A stretch of DNA of 64,000 nucleotides, from positions 1-64,000 of the forward strand of contig CALXBD010000151.1 of assembly GCA_944386445.1 (NCBI GenBank). The letters run 5' to 3'. A program made the position numbers and the translations under genes. Of the stretch, positions 1 to 8,631 are shown piece after piece; the first letter of the stretch is position 1, and every line of letters begins with the position of its first letter. The stretch is from an uncultured Clostridia bacterium. Its GTDB lineage: Bacteria > Bacillota > Clostridia > Oscillospirales > Ruminococcaceae. The notes under the pieces are model-generated. The model saw nothing but the letters and a program-made list of their open reading frames with translations. It made no database searches and was not told the origin of the DNA.

Positions 1-64
1 TTGTCTCTACTACCATTTGCTTAAATTCCGGCGTGTAGCGTTTGTTCGGTATTCCTTTTGGCAT
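1..64 (-). CDS. IS3-family transposase OrfA, N-terminal fragment
   Basis: From an ATG at position 64 the minus strand reads MPKGIPNKRYTPEFKQMVVE and then leaves the window. The K-R-Y-T-x-E-F-K segment is the usual beginning of the helix-turn-helix OrfA protein of IS3-family transposases, which binds the element ends and is joined to the DDE-type OrfB by frameshifting. Only about 21 codons are visible. The promoter lies within the inverted repeat just upstream, as is usual for these elements. Confidence 0.6.
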   Translation of the reverse strand, partial: MPKGIPNKRYTPEFKQMVVET

Positions 65-125
65 AATTAAGCACCCCACTTGTTATCCAGTATACCATAC
101 TGTCCAACAAATGGGGTGCAGTTCA
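1..125 (-). mobile_element. Left end of an IS3-family insertion sequence (partial)
   Basis: The last ~60 bp before position 125, read on the minus strand, start TGAACTGCACCCCATTTG and continue TTGGACAGT. This resembles the terminal inverted repeats of IS3-family (IS150-group) elements. A transposase start codon follows directly inside. Only this end lies in the window, so the right end, target duplication and completeness cannot be judged. The outer boundary at about 125 is inferred from the repeat. Confidence 0.6.
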
Positions 126-153
126 TTACTGTGTCGGATTTTTACTGCTTGAT

Positions 154-1110
154 TTATTTTGAAAAACCATCGATCAACCTGAGAACCGTCTTCAGTTCTT
201 CCGGCTTAATAATGCTAACAGGTTTGTTGTTTGCCACACAGTCAGCAAAATAGCGGATTTCTTCTGCATACGCATTGGTAGCTGGCAAATTGATGCCACA
301 TTCCGGAGCATCTTCTCCATCCAAAGTAAATGGTTTTCCATCTTCAGGATACACTGTCAGCACGCCATCTTCCAGTGCAACGACTGCTTTTTCAAATTGA
401 AATACGAATTCGGCGCAGAATCTGTAATCGCCGCTGAACCAGGATGCTTCCGCACTGATGAAAAAGTCGTCATAATCATAATCAATATGCAGATAATCCT
501 GACGAGGGGTGCCAGCACGATGGCACTCCATCTTCTTAGGCGCACCAAAGGCGTACACCATAAAGTCCAAATCATGGATATGAAGGTCAAAGGGTACCAT
601 ACCACTGCGTTCAGGATCAGTCATCCAGTTGTCCCAACTCCAGCGAGGGGTTGTACCCAGCCGACGCATATGACCGCTTAAAAGACGTCCGTATGTTTTT
701 TTATCATACACATCCTTCAAGTAGACGTATTCACGCCAAAAGCGCAGTACCTGGGCTACCATAAAATGGACGCCATATTTTTCTGCCTCCGCATAGATGA
801 TATCGACATCCTTTTCGTGAAGAGAAATGGGCTTTTCTGTCAAAACATTGCAGCCATGACGAATTCCCTTCAATGCCATTTCAGGATGCAGGTAGGTAGG
901 AGTACAGATATCAAGGATATCCGGCTTTACTTCATCAAGCATCGTATCCAGATCATAATACGCCTTTGCCCCGTATTTTTCAGCGGCAGCGTCAGCTTTT
1001 TCGTGGCGAATATCACAAACTGCTACTAATTCAGCGCCTTCCAATTCTTTCCATGCCGGAAGATGGGCACCACTGATTCCACCTGTTCCGACCAACGCAA
1101 CTCTCAGCAT
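154..1110 (-). CDS. Gfo/Idh/MocA family NAD(P)-dependent oxidoreductase
   Basis: This 318-residue protein has a Rossmann N-terminus (MLRVALVGTGGISGAH) and the EKPI motif of the Gfo/Idh/MocA family, whose members oxidise or reduce sugar and inositol hydroxyls with NAD(P). The second half is the family's alpha/beta substrate domain. The ATG at 1110 was chosen because GGAGGA sits eight bases upstream. A start five codons earlier would lie over that ribosome site. The gene has its own promoter and lies beside the IS end, transcribed toward it. The substrate is unknown. It is one of four family members in the window (also 7523, 37207 and 39461), none close enough in sequence to look like a recent copy. 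Confidence 0.85.
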   Translation of the reverse strand: MLRVALVGTGGISGAHLPAWKELEGAELVAVCDIRHEKADAAAEKYGAKAYYDLDTMLDEVKPDILDICTPTYLHPEMALKGIRHGCNVLTEKPISLHEKDVDIIYAEAEKYGVHFMVAQVLRFWREYVYLKDVYDKKTYGRLLSGHMRRLGTTPRWSWDNWMTDPERSGMVPFDLHIHDLDFMVYAFGAPKKMECHRAGTPRQDYLHIDYDYDDFFISAEASWFSGDYRFCAEFVFQFEKAVVALEDGVLTVYPEDGKPFTLDGEDAPECGINLPATNAYAEEIRYFADCVANNKPVSIIKPEELKTVLRLIDGFSK

Positions 1111-1173
1111 AATTAATTCCTCCAATTCAAACTTTCAAAGTGCTGATCATGACAAAATAACCTTTTTTCTTTC

Positions 1174-1201
1174 ATTATAGCGAATTTTGAGATTTTTTCA
1201 A
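1174..1201 (-). promoter_or_regulatory. Sigma-A promoter of the 154-1110 oxidoreductase
   Basis: On the minus strand TTGAAA (1196-1201) and TATAAT (1174-1179) are separated by 16 bp, about 65 bp upstream of the start codon. The motif match is direct; activity is inferred. Confidence 0.6.
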
Positions 1202-1255
1202 TAGATAATCTGAAAATAAAAAACAGAAAGATTTTCTTAATATTAAAAGATAGGC

Positions 1256-1284
1256 TTGCATTTTTTAGCTGTAGTTGCTACCAT
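1256..1284 (+). promoter_or_regulatory. Promoter of ispDF
   Basis: TTGCAT (1256-1261) and TACCAT (1279-1284) are spaced by 17 bp, about 30 bp before the ispDF start codon. The -10 element is imperfect, and TAAAAT at about 1284-1289 is an alternative. Confidence 0.4.
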
Positions 1285-1316
1285 AAAATAAAGGCTGATG
1301 TGTGCAGGAGGATAAA

Positions 1317-2483
1317 ATGGTTAGTGTATTGATTATGAGTGCCGGCAGTTCCAGCCGAATGGGCGGAATCGATAAACAGCTTTTAAAATTGGATGGGAAA
1401 TCGGTTTTGCGCCGCAGTGTAGAAGCCTTTGTAGGGATTGACCAGGTAGGAGAAATCATAGTAATTACCGGAGAGGCGACAGCGCCAAAGTATCGGGAAT
1501 TGTTGAAGGATTTGCCGGTACGGGTTGAAGCTTGCGGCGGCCCTACCCGTCAGCAATCGGTTTTTGCGGGTATGGAAAAAATTGCTTCGGCAGCTGAGTT
1601 CGTGGCAATCCATGACGGAGCCAGACCACTGGTCAGACGAGAGGATATCCTGCGGGTATTGAGTGATGCTGAAAAATTCGGAGCCGCTGTTTTAGGCGTG
1701 GCGGTAAAAGATACCATCAAACACGTGGAAGACGGGATGATCCGAAATACACCGGATCGCAGCCGCCTTTTCCAGGTGCAGACCCCACAGGTGTTCCGGA
1801 AAAAGGATTATCTGGAAGCGATGGAAACGGCAAAACAGCGGGGGCTTGACTTTACGGACGATGCACAGCTGTTTGAACAAATCGGAAAACCAGTACGGCT
1901 GACACAGGGCAGCTATGACAATTTCAAAATTACCACTCCGGAAGACCTTCCTGCGGCAGAAGCAGTCCTCCGGAAGCAAAATGATCTTGAGAAAGGACAG
2001 CATATGTTTCGAATCGGAAAAGGATATGATGTACATCGGCTAGTTCCGGAAAGAAAGCTGATTCTGGGTGGGGTGGAAATTCCATGGGATAAGGGCCTGT
2101 TAGGCCATTCTGATGCGGATGTACTGCTCCATGCGATTATGGATGCCTTACTTGGTGCATTGGCATTGGGTGATATTGGATTCCATTTTCCGGACAATGA
2201 TCCCGCTTATTCAGGAGCAGACAGCCGCGTGCTGTTGAGACGTGTAGCAGAGTTGATTCGGGAAAAAGGGTATGCTGTGGGAAATGTGGACGCAACTGTG
2301 ATTGCACAGGCTCCAAAATTGCGTCCATATATTGATGCTATGCGAAAAACAGTTGCAGCGGATTTGCAAATGTCTGAGGAATGCGTCAGCATCAAGGCTA
2401 CTACTGAAGAAGGTTTAGGCTTTACTGGTTCAGGGGAGGGGATTGCGTCTGATGCGGTTTGCCTTCTTTATAAAACAAAATAG
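1317..2483 (+). CDS. ispDF: Bifunctional IspD/IspF: MEP cytidylyltransferase and MEcPP synthase
   Basis: This 388-residue fusion catalyses two non-consecutive steps of the methylerythritol phosphate pathway to isoprenoids. Residues 1-225 are IspD, with the CTP-binding segment [20 protein letters not shown] and the C-terminal [11 protein letters not shown]. Residues 230-388 are IspF, with metal-binding DVH in [21 protein letters not shown] and the [16 protein letters not shown] end. The ATG at 1317 has AGGAGG five bases upstream. An internal ATG at 2004 has its own AAAGGA six bases before it and lies exactly at the domain junction, so IspF may also be made alone. The gene is preceded by its own promoter. 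The reading frame is open through both domains, so the fusion is real in this sequence. Confidence 0.95.
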   Translation: MVSVLIMSAGSSSRMGGIDKQLLKLDGKSVLRRSVEAFVGIDQVGEIIVITGEATAPKYRELLKDLPVRVEACGGPTRQQSVFAGMEKIASAAEFVAIHDGARPLVRREDILRVLSDAEKFGAAVLGVAVKDTIKHVEDGMIRNTPDRSRLFQVQTPQVFRKKDYLEAMETAKQRGLDFTDDAQLFEQIGKPVRLTQGSYDNFKITTPEDLPAAEAVLRKQNDLEKGQHMFRIGKGYDVHRLVPERKLILGGVEIPWDKGLLGHSDADVLLHAIMDALLGALALGDIGFHFPDNDPAYSGADSRVLLRRVAELIREKGYAVGNVDATVIAQAPKLRPYIDAMRKTVAADLQMSEECVSIKATTEEGLGFTGSGEGIASDAVCLLYKTK

Positions 2484-2533
2484 AAATATTTTTAAGACTT
2501 TTCAAGATTAAGGCCAAAGAATCACTTCCTTCA

Positions 2534-2539
2534 TATAAT
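2534..2539 (+). promoter_or_regulatory. Possible -10 element before the DUF3343 gene
   Basis: TATAAT occurs about 60 bp before the GTG start at 2598, but no good -35 box lies 16-18 bp upstream. A TTGAGC...GCTCAA hairpin follows it. The transcript could instead continue from ispDF. Confidence 0.25.
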
Positions 2540-2597
2540 GAGTTGAGCGGGCGTCTTTCTGGCGGCGGCTCAATTTATTGGAAAGGAAGGGCGGCCT

Positions 2598-2819
2598 GTG
2601 GCTCGTGATATTATTGTATTAACTTCCATTACCTATGCCTACAAAGCGCAAAAACTGTTGGAGCAGGCATGGATTAAAAGTGAGGTCATCCGAACACCGG
2701 AGGGACTTTCCGACAAAGGGTGCAGTTATAGTCTGGCAATTCGGGGAGATACAGTGCGTGCTGAAGAACTGCTGAGGCAAAATGGAATCAGAATTTTAAA
2801 AATCGTCCGACAGGCATAA
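2598..2819 (+). CDS. DUF3343 family protein (putative Se/S carrier-like)
   Basis: A 73-residue protein starting at GTG with AAGGAAGG upstream. The sequence from ITYAYKAQKLL to the conserved GCSYSLAIRG, where one cysteine sits in a short glycine-rich loop, matches the DUF3343 family of small proteins often found beside NifS-like enzymes. It is followed 66 bp later by exactly such a cysteine desulfurase, so it is plausibly a sulfur or selenium acceptor for that enzyme. That function is inferred from neighbourhood, not shown. Confidence 0.7.
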   Translation: MARDIIVLTSITYAYKAQKLLEQAWIKSEVIRTPEGLSDKGCSYSLAIRGDTVRAEELLRQNGIRILKIVRQA

Positions 2820-2885
2820 CGAGCTTATGAAACACATTCTCGGGGCCGGCCGGACTCCGGGCGGCCCGGAAAGGCCAGGCAGAAT

Positions 2886-4043
2886 ATGATCTATTTTGAT
2901 AATGCAGCTACCAGTTTTCCAAAGCCTCAAAGTGTACAGGTAGCCGCATCCGACGCAGTGCGGATTTACGGTGGAAATCCCGGACGGAGCGGGCATCGTA
3001 TTTCCATGCGGGTTTCGGAAAAGGTCTTCGGTGTCCGTGAAAAAGTAGCTGCCTTCTTCGGCGCACAGCCGGAGAATGTTATTTTTACCTTGAACTGTAC
3101 AATGGCACTGAATATGGCTATTAAGGGAATCATGGGGCACTCCGGACACATTATCACCTCATCATTGGAGCATAATTCCGTGGTTCGACCACTGGAAGCA
3201 CTGCATAAAAGAGCAGGAGTATCTTATTCAGTGGCAGAAGTGGATGAAATGGATCCGGACAAAACTCTGCAGAATTTCCGAAACAATATCAGACCTGATA
3301 CAAAGGCAATCGTCTGCACCTATGCGTCCAATGTTTCGGGAACGATATTGCCAATCCGCCAAATCGGAGAACTTTGTCGTGAAAAAGGACTGTTTTTTGT
3401 TGTGGACGCAGCTCAGGCAGCAGGAGTAATCCCAATCAATGTGAAAGAATTGGGAATCCACTGTCTTTGTGCGGCAGGCCATAAGGGGCTTTATGGAGCA
3501 GCTGGAACAGGACTGCTGATCGTCGCTGACGAAGCAAGGCTGGATACAATTATAGAGGGCGGTACGGGGAGCAACTCCTTAGAACTGGATCAGCCTGATT
3601 TTTTACCGGACCGCCTAGAAAGCGGAACAATTAACACGGTAGGAGTGCTGACCTTAGGGGCTGGGCTGGATTTTTTAAACCATCAGCATCCGGGTGCTGC
3701 TTACCGGTATGAAATGGCGTTGTGCAGACACGTCTATGACGAAATGCAGGTCATGGAAAACGTCGAATTGGTGGCAAAAACGTTTAGGATGGGGGAAAAA
3801 GCACCCTTGGTGAGCTTCAATATCCACGAAGTAGACTCCAATCAGGTGGCAGCATATCTCAATGAAAAAGGATTTGCCCTCCGTGGGGGGTTCCATTGTG
3901 CCGGATTGGCACACCAATATTTGGGAACCTTGAAGCAGGGCGCAGTACGATTTTCACCGTCTGTTTTTAATAACGCCAAACAGGTGAACCTTTTTTTGGG
4001 AGAAGTGAAAAAAATTCAAAAAATAGGCTTGTCCAGAGGTTGA
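2886..4043 (+). CDS. Cysteine desulfurase family protein (class V aminotransferase fold)
   Basis: This 385-residue PLP enzyme begins MIYFDNAATSFPKP, the typical NifS/SufS start. H96 in the EHNSVVRP motif, D174 in VVDAAQAAG and K200 in AAGHKG are the expected PLP-contacting residues. C338 in RGGFHCAG is the candidate persulfide cysteine. It would remove sulfur (or selenium) from cysteine or selenocysteine. The pairing with DUF3343 resembles a subgroup associated with selenium-dependent hydroxylase maturation in clostridia, but no selenium or molybdenum-hydroxylase gene is in the window. An iron-sulfur scaffold (SufU or IscU) is also absent, so a housekeeping ISC role is less likely. The stop codon overlaps the next promoter. 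Confidence 0.85.
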   Translation: MIYFDNAATSFPKPQSVQVAASDAVRIYGGNPGRSGHRISMRVSEKVFGVREKVAAFFGAQPENVIFTLNCTMALNMAIKGIMGHSGHIITSSLEHNSVVRPLEALHKRAGVSYSVAEVDEMDPDKTLQNFRNNIRPDTKAIVCTYASNVSGTILPIRQIGELCREKGLFFVVDAAQAAGVIPINVKELGIHCLCAAGHKGLYGAAGTGLLIVADEARLDTIIEGGTGSNSLELDQPDFLPDRLESGTINTVGVLTLGAGLDFLNHQHPGAAYRYEMALCRHVYDEMQVMENVELVAKTFRMGEKAPLVSFNIHEVDSNQVAAYLNEKGFALRGGFHCAGLAHQYLGTLKQGAVRFSPSVFNNAKQVNLFLGEVKKIQKIGLSRG

Positions 4044-4068
4044 AAAGAACCGCGTTTGTTGGTACAAT
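4040..4068 (+). promoter_or_regulatory. Sigma-A promoter of cdaA-cdaR
   Basis: TTGAAA (4040-4045) and TACAAT (4063-4068) are separated by 17 bp. The -35 box overlaps the stop codon of the cysteine desulfurase gene, so the c-di-AMP operon can be transcribed independently. Confidence 0.65.
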
Positions 4069-4095
4069 AGAAAAAAGGGATTTTTAAAGAAAGGG

Positions 4096-4119
4096 AGATT
4101 TCCGGGATATCGGAAATCT
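4096..4119 (+). promoter_or_regulatory. Hairpin in the cdaA leader
   Basis: AGATTTCCG and CGGAAATCT form a perfect 9-bp stem around a 6-base loop. It lies between a purine-rich AAAGGGAG and the cdaA ATG at 4131, inside the short leader defined by the 4040 promoter. No T-run follows, so it is not a terminator. It could influence translation, since no strong ribosome site lies between the hairpin and the ATG. Confidence 0.4.
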
Positions 4120-4130
4120 GGGTTGTCAGA

Positions 4131-5006
4131 ATGCAGACAATTGTGAACATCTGGAACGATATTCTCGCGGCGGCTGCGGGATTTCGACTCCCATGGGATT
4201 TGCTGGATATTCTGCTGGTGGCATATGTCGTCTATAAGGGCGTCAAAATTGTGCGGGAAACCCGTGCCGGACAGCTGGTAAAAGGGATTCTGCTGCTGGC
4301 CGCAGCTTACCTTATCGCACAAATTGCTGAATTGAATACTGTGACCTGGTTATTAAACAAGGTCTTTGAATTGGGCATTATCGCAATTATTGTGGTGTTT
4401 CAACCGGAACTGCGGCGTACCCTGGAAAAGGTGGGGCAGGCGAAGGTTAAAACCTTAACCCCCTGGACCCATCCGGAAGAAACCCTTCTTCAAAATGCTG
4501 TATGGGGAATGCCTATCGAAATTCTCTGTGAGGCAGTGCAGCGGTTGTCAATGTCTGCGACAGGCGCTCTGATCGTGATTGAACGGGCTACTAAACTGGG
4601 GGAACAGATTGCAACAGGTGTCGTAGTTGATGCGGTTCCCAGTGTTGAATTGATTGGCAACATTTTCTTTAAAAATTCTCCTCTGCATGACGGCGCAGTC
4701 ATCATGCGAGATGGAAAAATATATGCCGCGGCATGTTTTTTGCCAAAGCCGGATAAGGAAGAGGATATCGATAAAAAATTGGGTTCCCGCCACCGCGCCG
4801 CGCTGGGAATCAGCGAGGTTTCGGACTCTGTAACAATTGTGGTTAGTGAAGAAACTGGTGGAATTTCCTTTGCAGTTAACGGAAGGCTGATCCGTAATCT
4901 TTCCATCGAAAAATTGCGTCAGACCTTGCATTTTTACCTGATTCCTGAAGCAAACGAGGATAATAAGGATAAAAAGCCGAGCTTTTGGAAGGGAAAGAAA
5001 AAATGA
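4131..5006 (+). CDS. cdaA: Diadenylate cyclase CdaA
   Basis: A 291-residue membrane enzyme that makes the second messenger c-di-AMP from two ATP. Three hydrophobic segments lie in about the first 90 residues. A DisA_N catalytic domain follows, with the DGA motif in LHDGAVIMRDG and the RHR motif in GSRHRAALGISE, both essential for ATP binding and catalysis. Length and layout match CdaA/DacA. The gene overlaps cdaR by four bases (ATGA), a conserved pairing in Firmicutes. It controls potassium, osmolyte and cell-wall homeostasis. A glmM gene, often third in this cluster, does not follow. Confidence 0.95.
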   Translation: MQTIVNIWNDILAAAAGFRLPWDLLDILLVAYVVYKGVKIVRETRAGQLVKGILLLAAAYLIAQIAELNTVTWLLNKVFELGIIAIIVVFQPELRRTLEKVGQAKVKTLTPWTHPEETLLQNAVWGMPIEILCEAVQRLSMSATGALIVIERATKLGEQIATGVVVDAVPSVELIGNIFFKNSPLHDGAVIMRDGKIYAAACFLPKPDKEEDIDKKLGSRHRAALGISEVSDSVTIVVSEETGGISFAVNGRLIRNLSIEKLRQTLHFYLIPEANEDNKDKKPSFWKGKKK

Positions 5007-6286
5007 AAAAAATTTCGTGGAGAAAAATCAGCTTCCAGAAGCTGTTTGATAACGATAACTTTGTTCGGATTTTTGCAATTATAGCCGCTATTGTGGCTTG
5101 GTTTGCAGTAACTGTTTCACAAATCCCTCAGCGCAACCGTACAATCGTAAATGTGCCGGTCAGCATTAACTATGAAGGCTCTATTCCGCAAAGTCTGGGA
5201 CTTCAACGAATCGGTGATACAGAATTTACTGTTACGGTTTATGTTACAGGAAAAAATGCAACTGTCCAGAAACTGACTGCGGACGATTTTATTGCGACTG
5301 TATCACTGAACAATGTAAATCAGGCAAAAGATTACACTTTGCCGATTGAAGTGACCAAGAAAAATGAGAATGCGGATTATGTGATTAATAGCTGGTCGGA
5401 TACCGAAGTTACATTGACGTTCGATAAAATTGTGACAAAGCAGTTCACATTGGAAATTTCGACTCCCAAGCTGAGTGCCGCAGATGGATATATTTTGGAA
5501 ACGCCATACGCGGATGTGGAGGATATTACCGTAAGTGGTCCACAAAATGTCGTTGACCGCATTGATCGCTGTGTAATGGTTTTAGACAATGAAGGCGAGC
5601 TGACAGATTCTCTGTCTGTATCCGGAACACCAACGCTGCTTGATAAAAATGGTGCAGCGGTTACCTCCGAGTACCTGACAGTTGAGCCGGGTACTGTGGA
5701 GGTTACGGTGCCAATTTATCGGAGCAAAAAGTTGACTCTGGAACCGCAGTTTGTCAATGTGCCTAAGGGATTTCCACTGGAAAAACTGAAGTATACTCTT
5801 TCACAAAATGCGATCATGGTAGCCGCGGCAAATGATATTGTAGATAATCAGGATACGGTTATTTTAGGCCCTATCGATTTCCGCACCGTGGATATCGGCA
5901 AGGAGATGACACTGGATGTTACCTTGCCCGCTGGTTTTATCAATACGGAAAATGTGACCTCTGTAACTATCACATTCCCGAGTTATGGTATGACCTCTAA
6001 GACCTTTTCAGTTCCGCGAAGCAATTTCGTATTTGAAAATGTACCCGCGGGATATGATGCCATTTTGACAACCAGTTCGCTGGAAAATGTAAAAATTGTC
6101 GGTGACAGTACCATAATGGACAGTTTAACCTCTGATGATCTGGTTGCCTCAATTGATTTGTCACAGGTTACGGCGAAAAAGGGACAGTATACTGTTCCAG
6201 TACGGGTATACTGTCAAAACAGGGTTTTGGCCTGGGCCGTAGGGGAGTATACAACCGTAATAACTTTACAGGAAAAAGCAGAATAA
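5003..6286 (+). CDS. cdaR: CdaR, YbbR-domain regulator of CdaA
   Basis: A 427-residue protein with a short basic N-terminus, one hydrophobic anchor (about residues 22-42, FAIIAAIVAWFAVTV) and a long extracytoplasmic region of repeated YbbR domains, visible as recurring V-x-V-P-V-x-I/Y and V-x-V-S-G-P segments. In relatives, CdaR binds CdaA at the membrane and tunes its activity. The ATG at 5003 overlaps the cdaA stop codon and has GGAAGGG upstream. A TTG six codons earlier is less likely. A strong terminator follows. Confidence 0.9.
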   Translation: MKKISWRKISFQKLFDNDNFVRIFAIIAAIVAWFAVTVSQIPQRNRTIVNVPVSINYEGSIPQSLGLQRIGDTEFTVTVYVTGKNATVQKLTADDFIATVSLNNVNQAKDYTLPIEVTKKNENADYVINSWSDTEVTLTFDKIVTKQFTLEISTPKLSAADGYILETPYADVEDITVSGPQNVVDRIDRCVMVLDNEGELTDSLSVSGTPTLLDKNGAAVTSEYLTVEPGTVEVTVPIYRSKKLTLEPQFVNVPKGFPLEKLKYTLSQNAIMVAAANDIVDNQDTVILGPIDFRTVDIGKEMTLDVTLPAGFINTENVTSVTITFPSYGMTSKTFSVPRSNFVFENVPAGYDAILTTSSLENVKIVGDSTIMDSLTSDDLVASIDLSQVTAKKGQYTVPVRVYCQNRVLAWAVGEYTTVITLQEKAE

Positions 6287-6293
6287 AAATAAT

Positions 6294-6339
6294 AACGCTG
6301 TCGGTATGATGTTTCTGATACCGACAGCGTTACTTTTTT
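6294..6339 (+). terminator. Rho-independent terminator after cdaR
   Basis: AACGCTGTCGGTAT (6294-6307) pairs perfectly with ATACCGACAGCGTT (6318-6331), followed by a T-rich run. Confidence 0.9.
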
Positions 6340-6412
6340 AGGAATTATCTGAGTAATTTCCGCGGACGGCATTTCCCATTGCTTCAGCCGTCTATCTTAG
6401 CAAATGTTTCGA

Positions 6413-7279
6413 TTAAGATTGCTCTTTACCGAAGGCAGCCTGGTTCGGATTCGGGCTTTGCCGGATCCCTAACCGGGATTCCTGCAGCTTCAAAGCTGCA
6501 AGGGAAATGTCAATATCTTCCTGTGCTTCAGCCTCATTGAAACACCCTACAGTAACCATATCCTGCTCCCGAATGGTTGCCCAGGAAAAATTCAGCCCAA
6601 CGAAAGGAGTACAGCGTCCGGCAGCCATGGGCTTGATAGTCATAACAGGCTTTTTGGCAGAACGGATTATGGAATTGACGGTTTCAACTTCAACCTGCAT
6701 CAGAAAACCCATGCAGTTATAAATTTGGATGTAAGTTTCCACATCATATGCGTTTTCGTCGCTATATACTACCAATTCCGGCATATGTGCGGACAGGCCC
6801 GGAACCAATCCGGCATCTCGAATCATTTTTGTGTAGTCATCCAGACGCTGGATGGTACGGGTGTTTTTATTAACCAGCTGTTCAGCGCTGGAATGGTGGA
6901 TAAGGCAGAATGAAGCCCCCAACTCTTTACTTTTTCGAATCATAGATTCAGCTTCCTGCCGGGCAGTTGGATTATCGTCAACATTAATGATCGGCGTGTC
7001 CACAAGAATCATTTTTCGTCCTGTTTTTTCTTCGGCTTCCCGTACAGCTCTGAGAATTTGGGGAAGTCCAGCAAAAGGCGCCATCATGGTATCCACACCG
7101 GCGTTGAGAAAGGTCACGAGCATAGGGACAATCGTTTCCGGAGACTGATGACGATGTTTAATCATCTGGTCTGCAGCAGGACTTCGATGACTGTATCCGG
7201 CTAGCCAATTGCTCCCGATAATCATTCTGGATACAGATTTTCCTCCTACTACAGTGCGTGGGAATGTTCTTCCTTCCAT
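6413..7279 (-). CDS. Aldo/keto-reductase-like TIM-barrel protein, function unknown
   Basis: A 288-residue protein. The beginning (R-T-V-x-G-G-K-x-V-S-R-M-I-I-G-S-N) and the late segment KPVMTIKPMAAGR followed by D-M-V-T-V-G-C-F-N resemble the first strand and the NADP-binding end of aldo/keto reductases. The usual catalytic D-x-A-x-x-Y segment is not recognisable: the corresponding part reads AGVDTMMAPFAG. It may therefore be a barrel that lost or changed redox chemistry. The ATG at 7279 has GAGGAG upstream, so an in-frame start 14 codons earlier is less likely. It is divergent from the Gfo/Idh/MocA gene at 7523 and may share its regulation. Confidence 0.6.
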   Translation of the reverse strand: MEGRTFPRTVVGGKSVSRMIIGSNWLAGYSHRSPAADQMIKHRHQSPETIVPMLVTFLNAGVDTMMAPFAGLPQILRAVREAEEKTGRKMILVDTPIINVDDNPTARQEAESMIRKSKELGASFCLIHHSSAEQLVNKNTRTIQRLDDYTKMIRDAGLVPGLSAHMPELVVYSDENAYDVETYIQIYNCMGFLMQVEVETVNSIIRSAKKPVMTIKPMAAGRCTPFVGLNFSWATIREQDMVTVGCFNEAEAQEDIDISLAALKLQESRLGIRQSPNPNQAAFGKEQS

Positions 7280-7432
7280 AAAGGCTCTCTCCTCTCTTAT
7301 CCGCCGCAAGGCGGTTCTCATTGTCAGTATAACGCAGTTTTCTCAGAAAAGGAAGAGTCTTTCCAAATTTTTGCGTTTTGTTTAGAAACTAATATTTTTT
7401 TGTAAAAAAGTACTCTCGAAATAAGAAACCCC

Positions 7433-7461
7433 TTGCAAACTCTGTAAAAACATTCTATAAT
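7433..7461 (+). promoter_or_regulatory. Sigma-A promoter of the 7523 oxidoreductase operon
   Basis: TTGCAA (7433-7438) and TATAAT (7456-7461) are separated by 17 bp and lie about 60 bp upstream of the ATG. Confidence 0.7.
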
Positions 7462-7522
7462 AAAATTGTTTGCCCCACCTTATAATCTATGCTGCCACAG
7501 CAGCAGAAAGCAGGGATTTATC

Positions 7523-8617
7523 ATGAAAAAGCTTCGCATTGGTATCATTGGAACCGGCGGCATTGCCAATTCCCATGTAGGCTCTTACTTGCGGATGGAT
7601 GACGTAGAAGTCGTTGCCGGTGCAGATATCATTCCCGGAAAAGCCAGAGCATTTCTGGATCGTCATGGTCTCACTGACGCTAAAGCATTCGAGGATACCC
7701 AAACCATGCTGGATACTATGAATTTGGATGCTGTCAGCGTTTGTACTTATAATACAGCTCATGCGGTATGTGCCATTGCAGCCATGAAAGCCGGTTGCCA
7801 TGTTCTCCTGGAAAAGCCGATGACAGTTACCTTGGCAGACGCCTTGGATATCCGCCGTACTGAAAAGGAAACCGGCCGTATCTTAACAGTTGGATTCCAG
7901 CCCAGATATGATGGCCGGATGCAAAAAATCAAAGAGGTTATTCAAAGCGGACGTTTGGGTAAGATCTATTACATCCAGACTGGTGGTGGACGTCGCCGTG
8001 GTATTCCTGGCGGTACCTTTATCGAGAAGGATCTGGCGGGTGTCGGCGCTTTGGCAGACATTGGCTGCTATTCTTTGGACATGGTCCTTAATGCCATCGG
8101 CTACCCGAAGCCCTTGACTGTTTCCGCAGTTTCTTACGACTATTTCGGAAAGAACCCGAAGTATACACCTGAAAAAGACGCGAAGAGATTCTCCGTCGAT
8201 GATTTCTGCGGTGCGTTCATCCGGTTGGAAGGCGGAATTACACTTGACTTCCGTATGAGCTGGGCAATGCATATGGATACGACCGGAAATACAATTTTCC
8301 TGGGTACAGATGCCGGTTTGAAAGTGGAGCCGGCCAATGTGGGTACTGCCTGGGGCGGTGCCTGGGACGGCAGCTGCGGAGATATTACTCTCTTCCACGA
8401 CGACTTCGGTGAAATGACATGCACTCCTATTCCGTTGCATGATAATAAAGAAGACCGGTTCTTCCTGAAATGCCGGGCGTTTGTAGATGCGGTTGAGCAG
8501 GGATTGCCCGCCCCGATTCCAACTTCTCAAATTATTTATAACCAGGCAATTATTGACGGTATTATTCGCTCTAGTGCCTGTGGCCATGAGGTCAATATTG
8601 AAATTGAAGAAATTTAA
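7523..8617 (+). CDS. Gfo/Idh/MocA family oxidoreductase
   Basis: A 364-residue NAD(P)-dependent sugar dehydrogenase-like protein. It shows the Rossmann motif IGIIGTGGIANSH, the EKPM motif and a C-terminal substrate domain with a D-I-G-C-Y-S-L-D-M-V segment that includes typical active-site positions. The ATG at 7523 fits the family start (MKKLRIGIIG); the 19 codons upstream carry no family similarity. It is followed 14 bp later by a BFD-like [2Fe-2S] protein in the same transcript, ending at a shared terminator. Redox partner and substrate are not evident. Confidence 0.88.
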   Translation: MKKLRIGIIGTGGIANSHVGSYLRMDDVEVVAGADIIPGKARAFLDRHGLTDAKAFEDTQTMLDTMNLDAVSVCTYNTAHAVCAIAAMKAGCHVLLEKPMTVTLADALDIRRTEKETGRILTVGFQPRYDGRMQKIKEVIQSGRLGKIYYIQTGGGRRRGIPGGTFIEKDLAGVGALADIGCYSLDMVLNAIGYPKPLTVSAVSYDYFGKNPKYTPEKDAKRFSVDDFCGAFIRLEGGITLDFRMSWAMHMDTTGNTIFLGTDAGLKVEPANVGTAWGGAWDGSCGDITLFHDDFGEMTCTPIPLHDNKEDRFFLKCRAFVDAVEQGLPAPIPTSQIIYNQAIIDGIIRSSACGHEVNIEIEEI

Positions 8618-8631
8618 AGGAGTTTATAAAT

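Noticed and set aside
7883..8587. 234-codon minus-strand open frame
   Set aside because: Antisense to the Gfo/Idh/MocA gene at 7523, low-complexity composition, no start signals.
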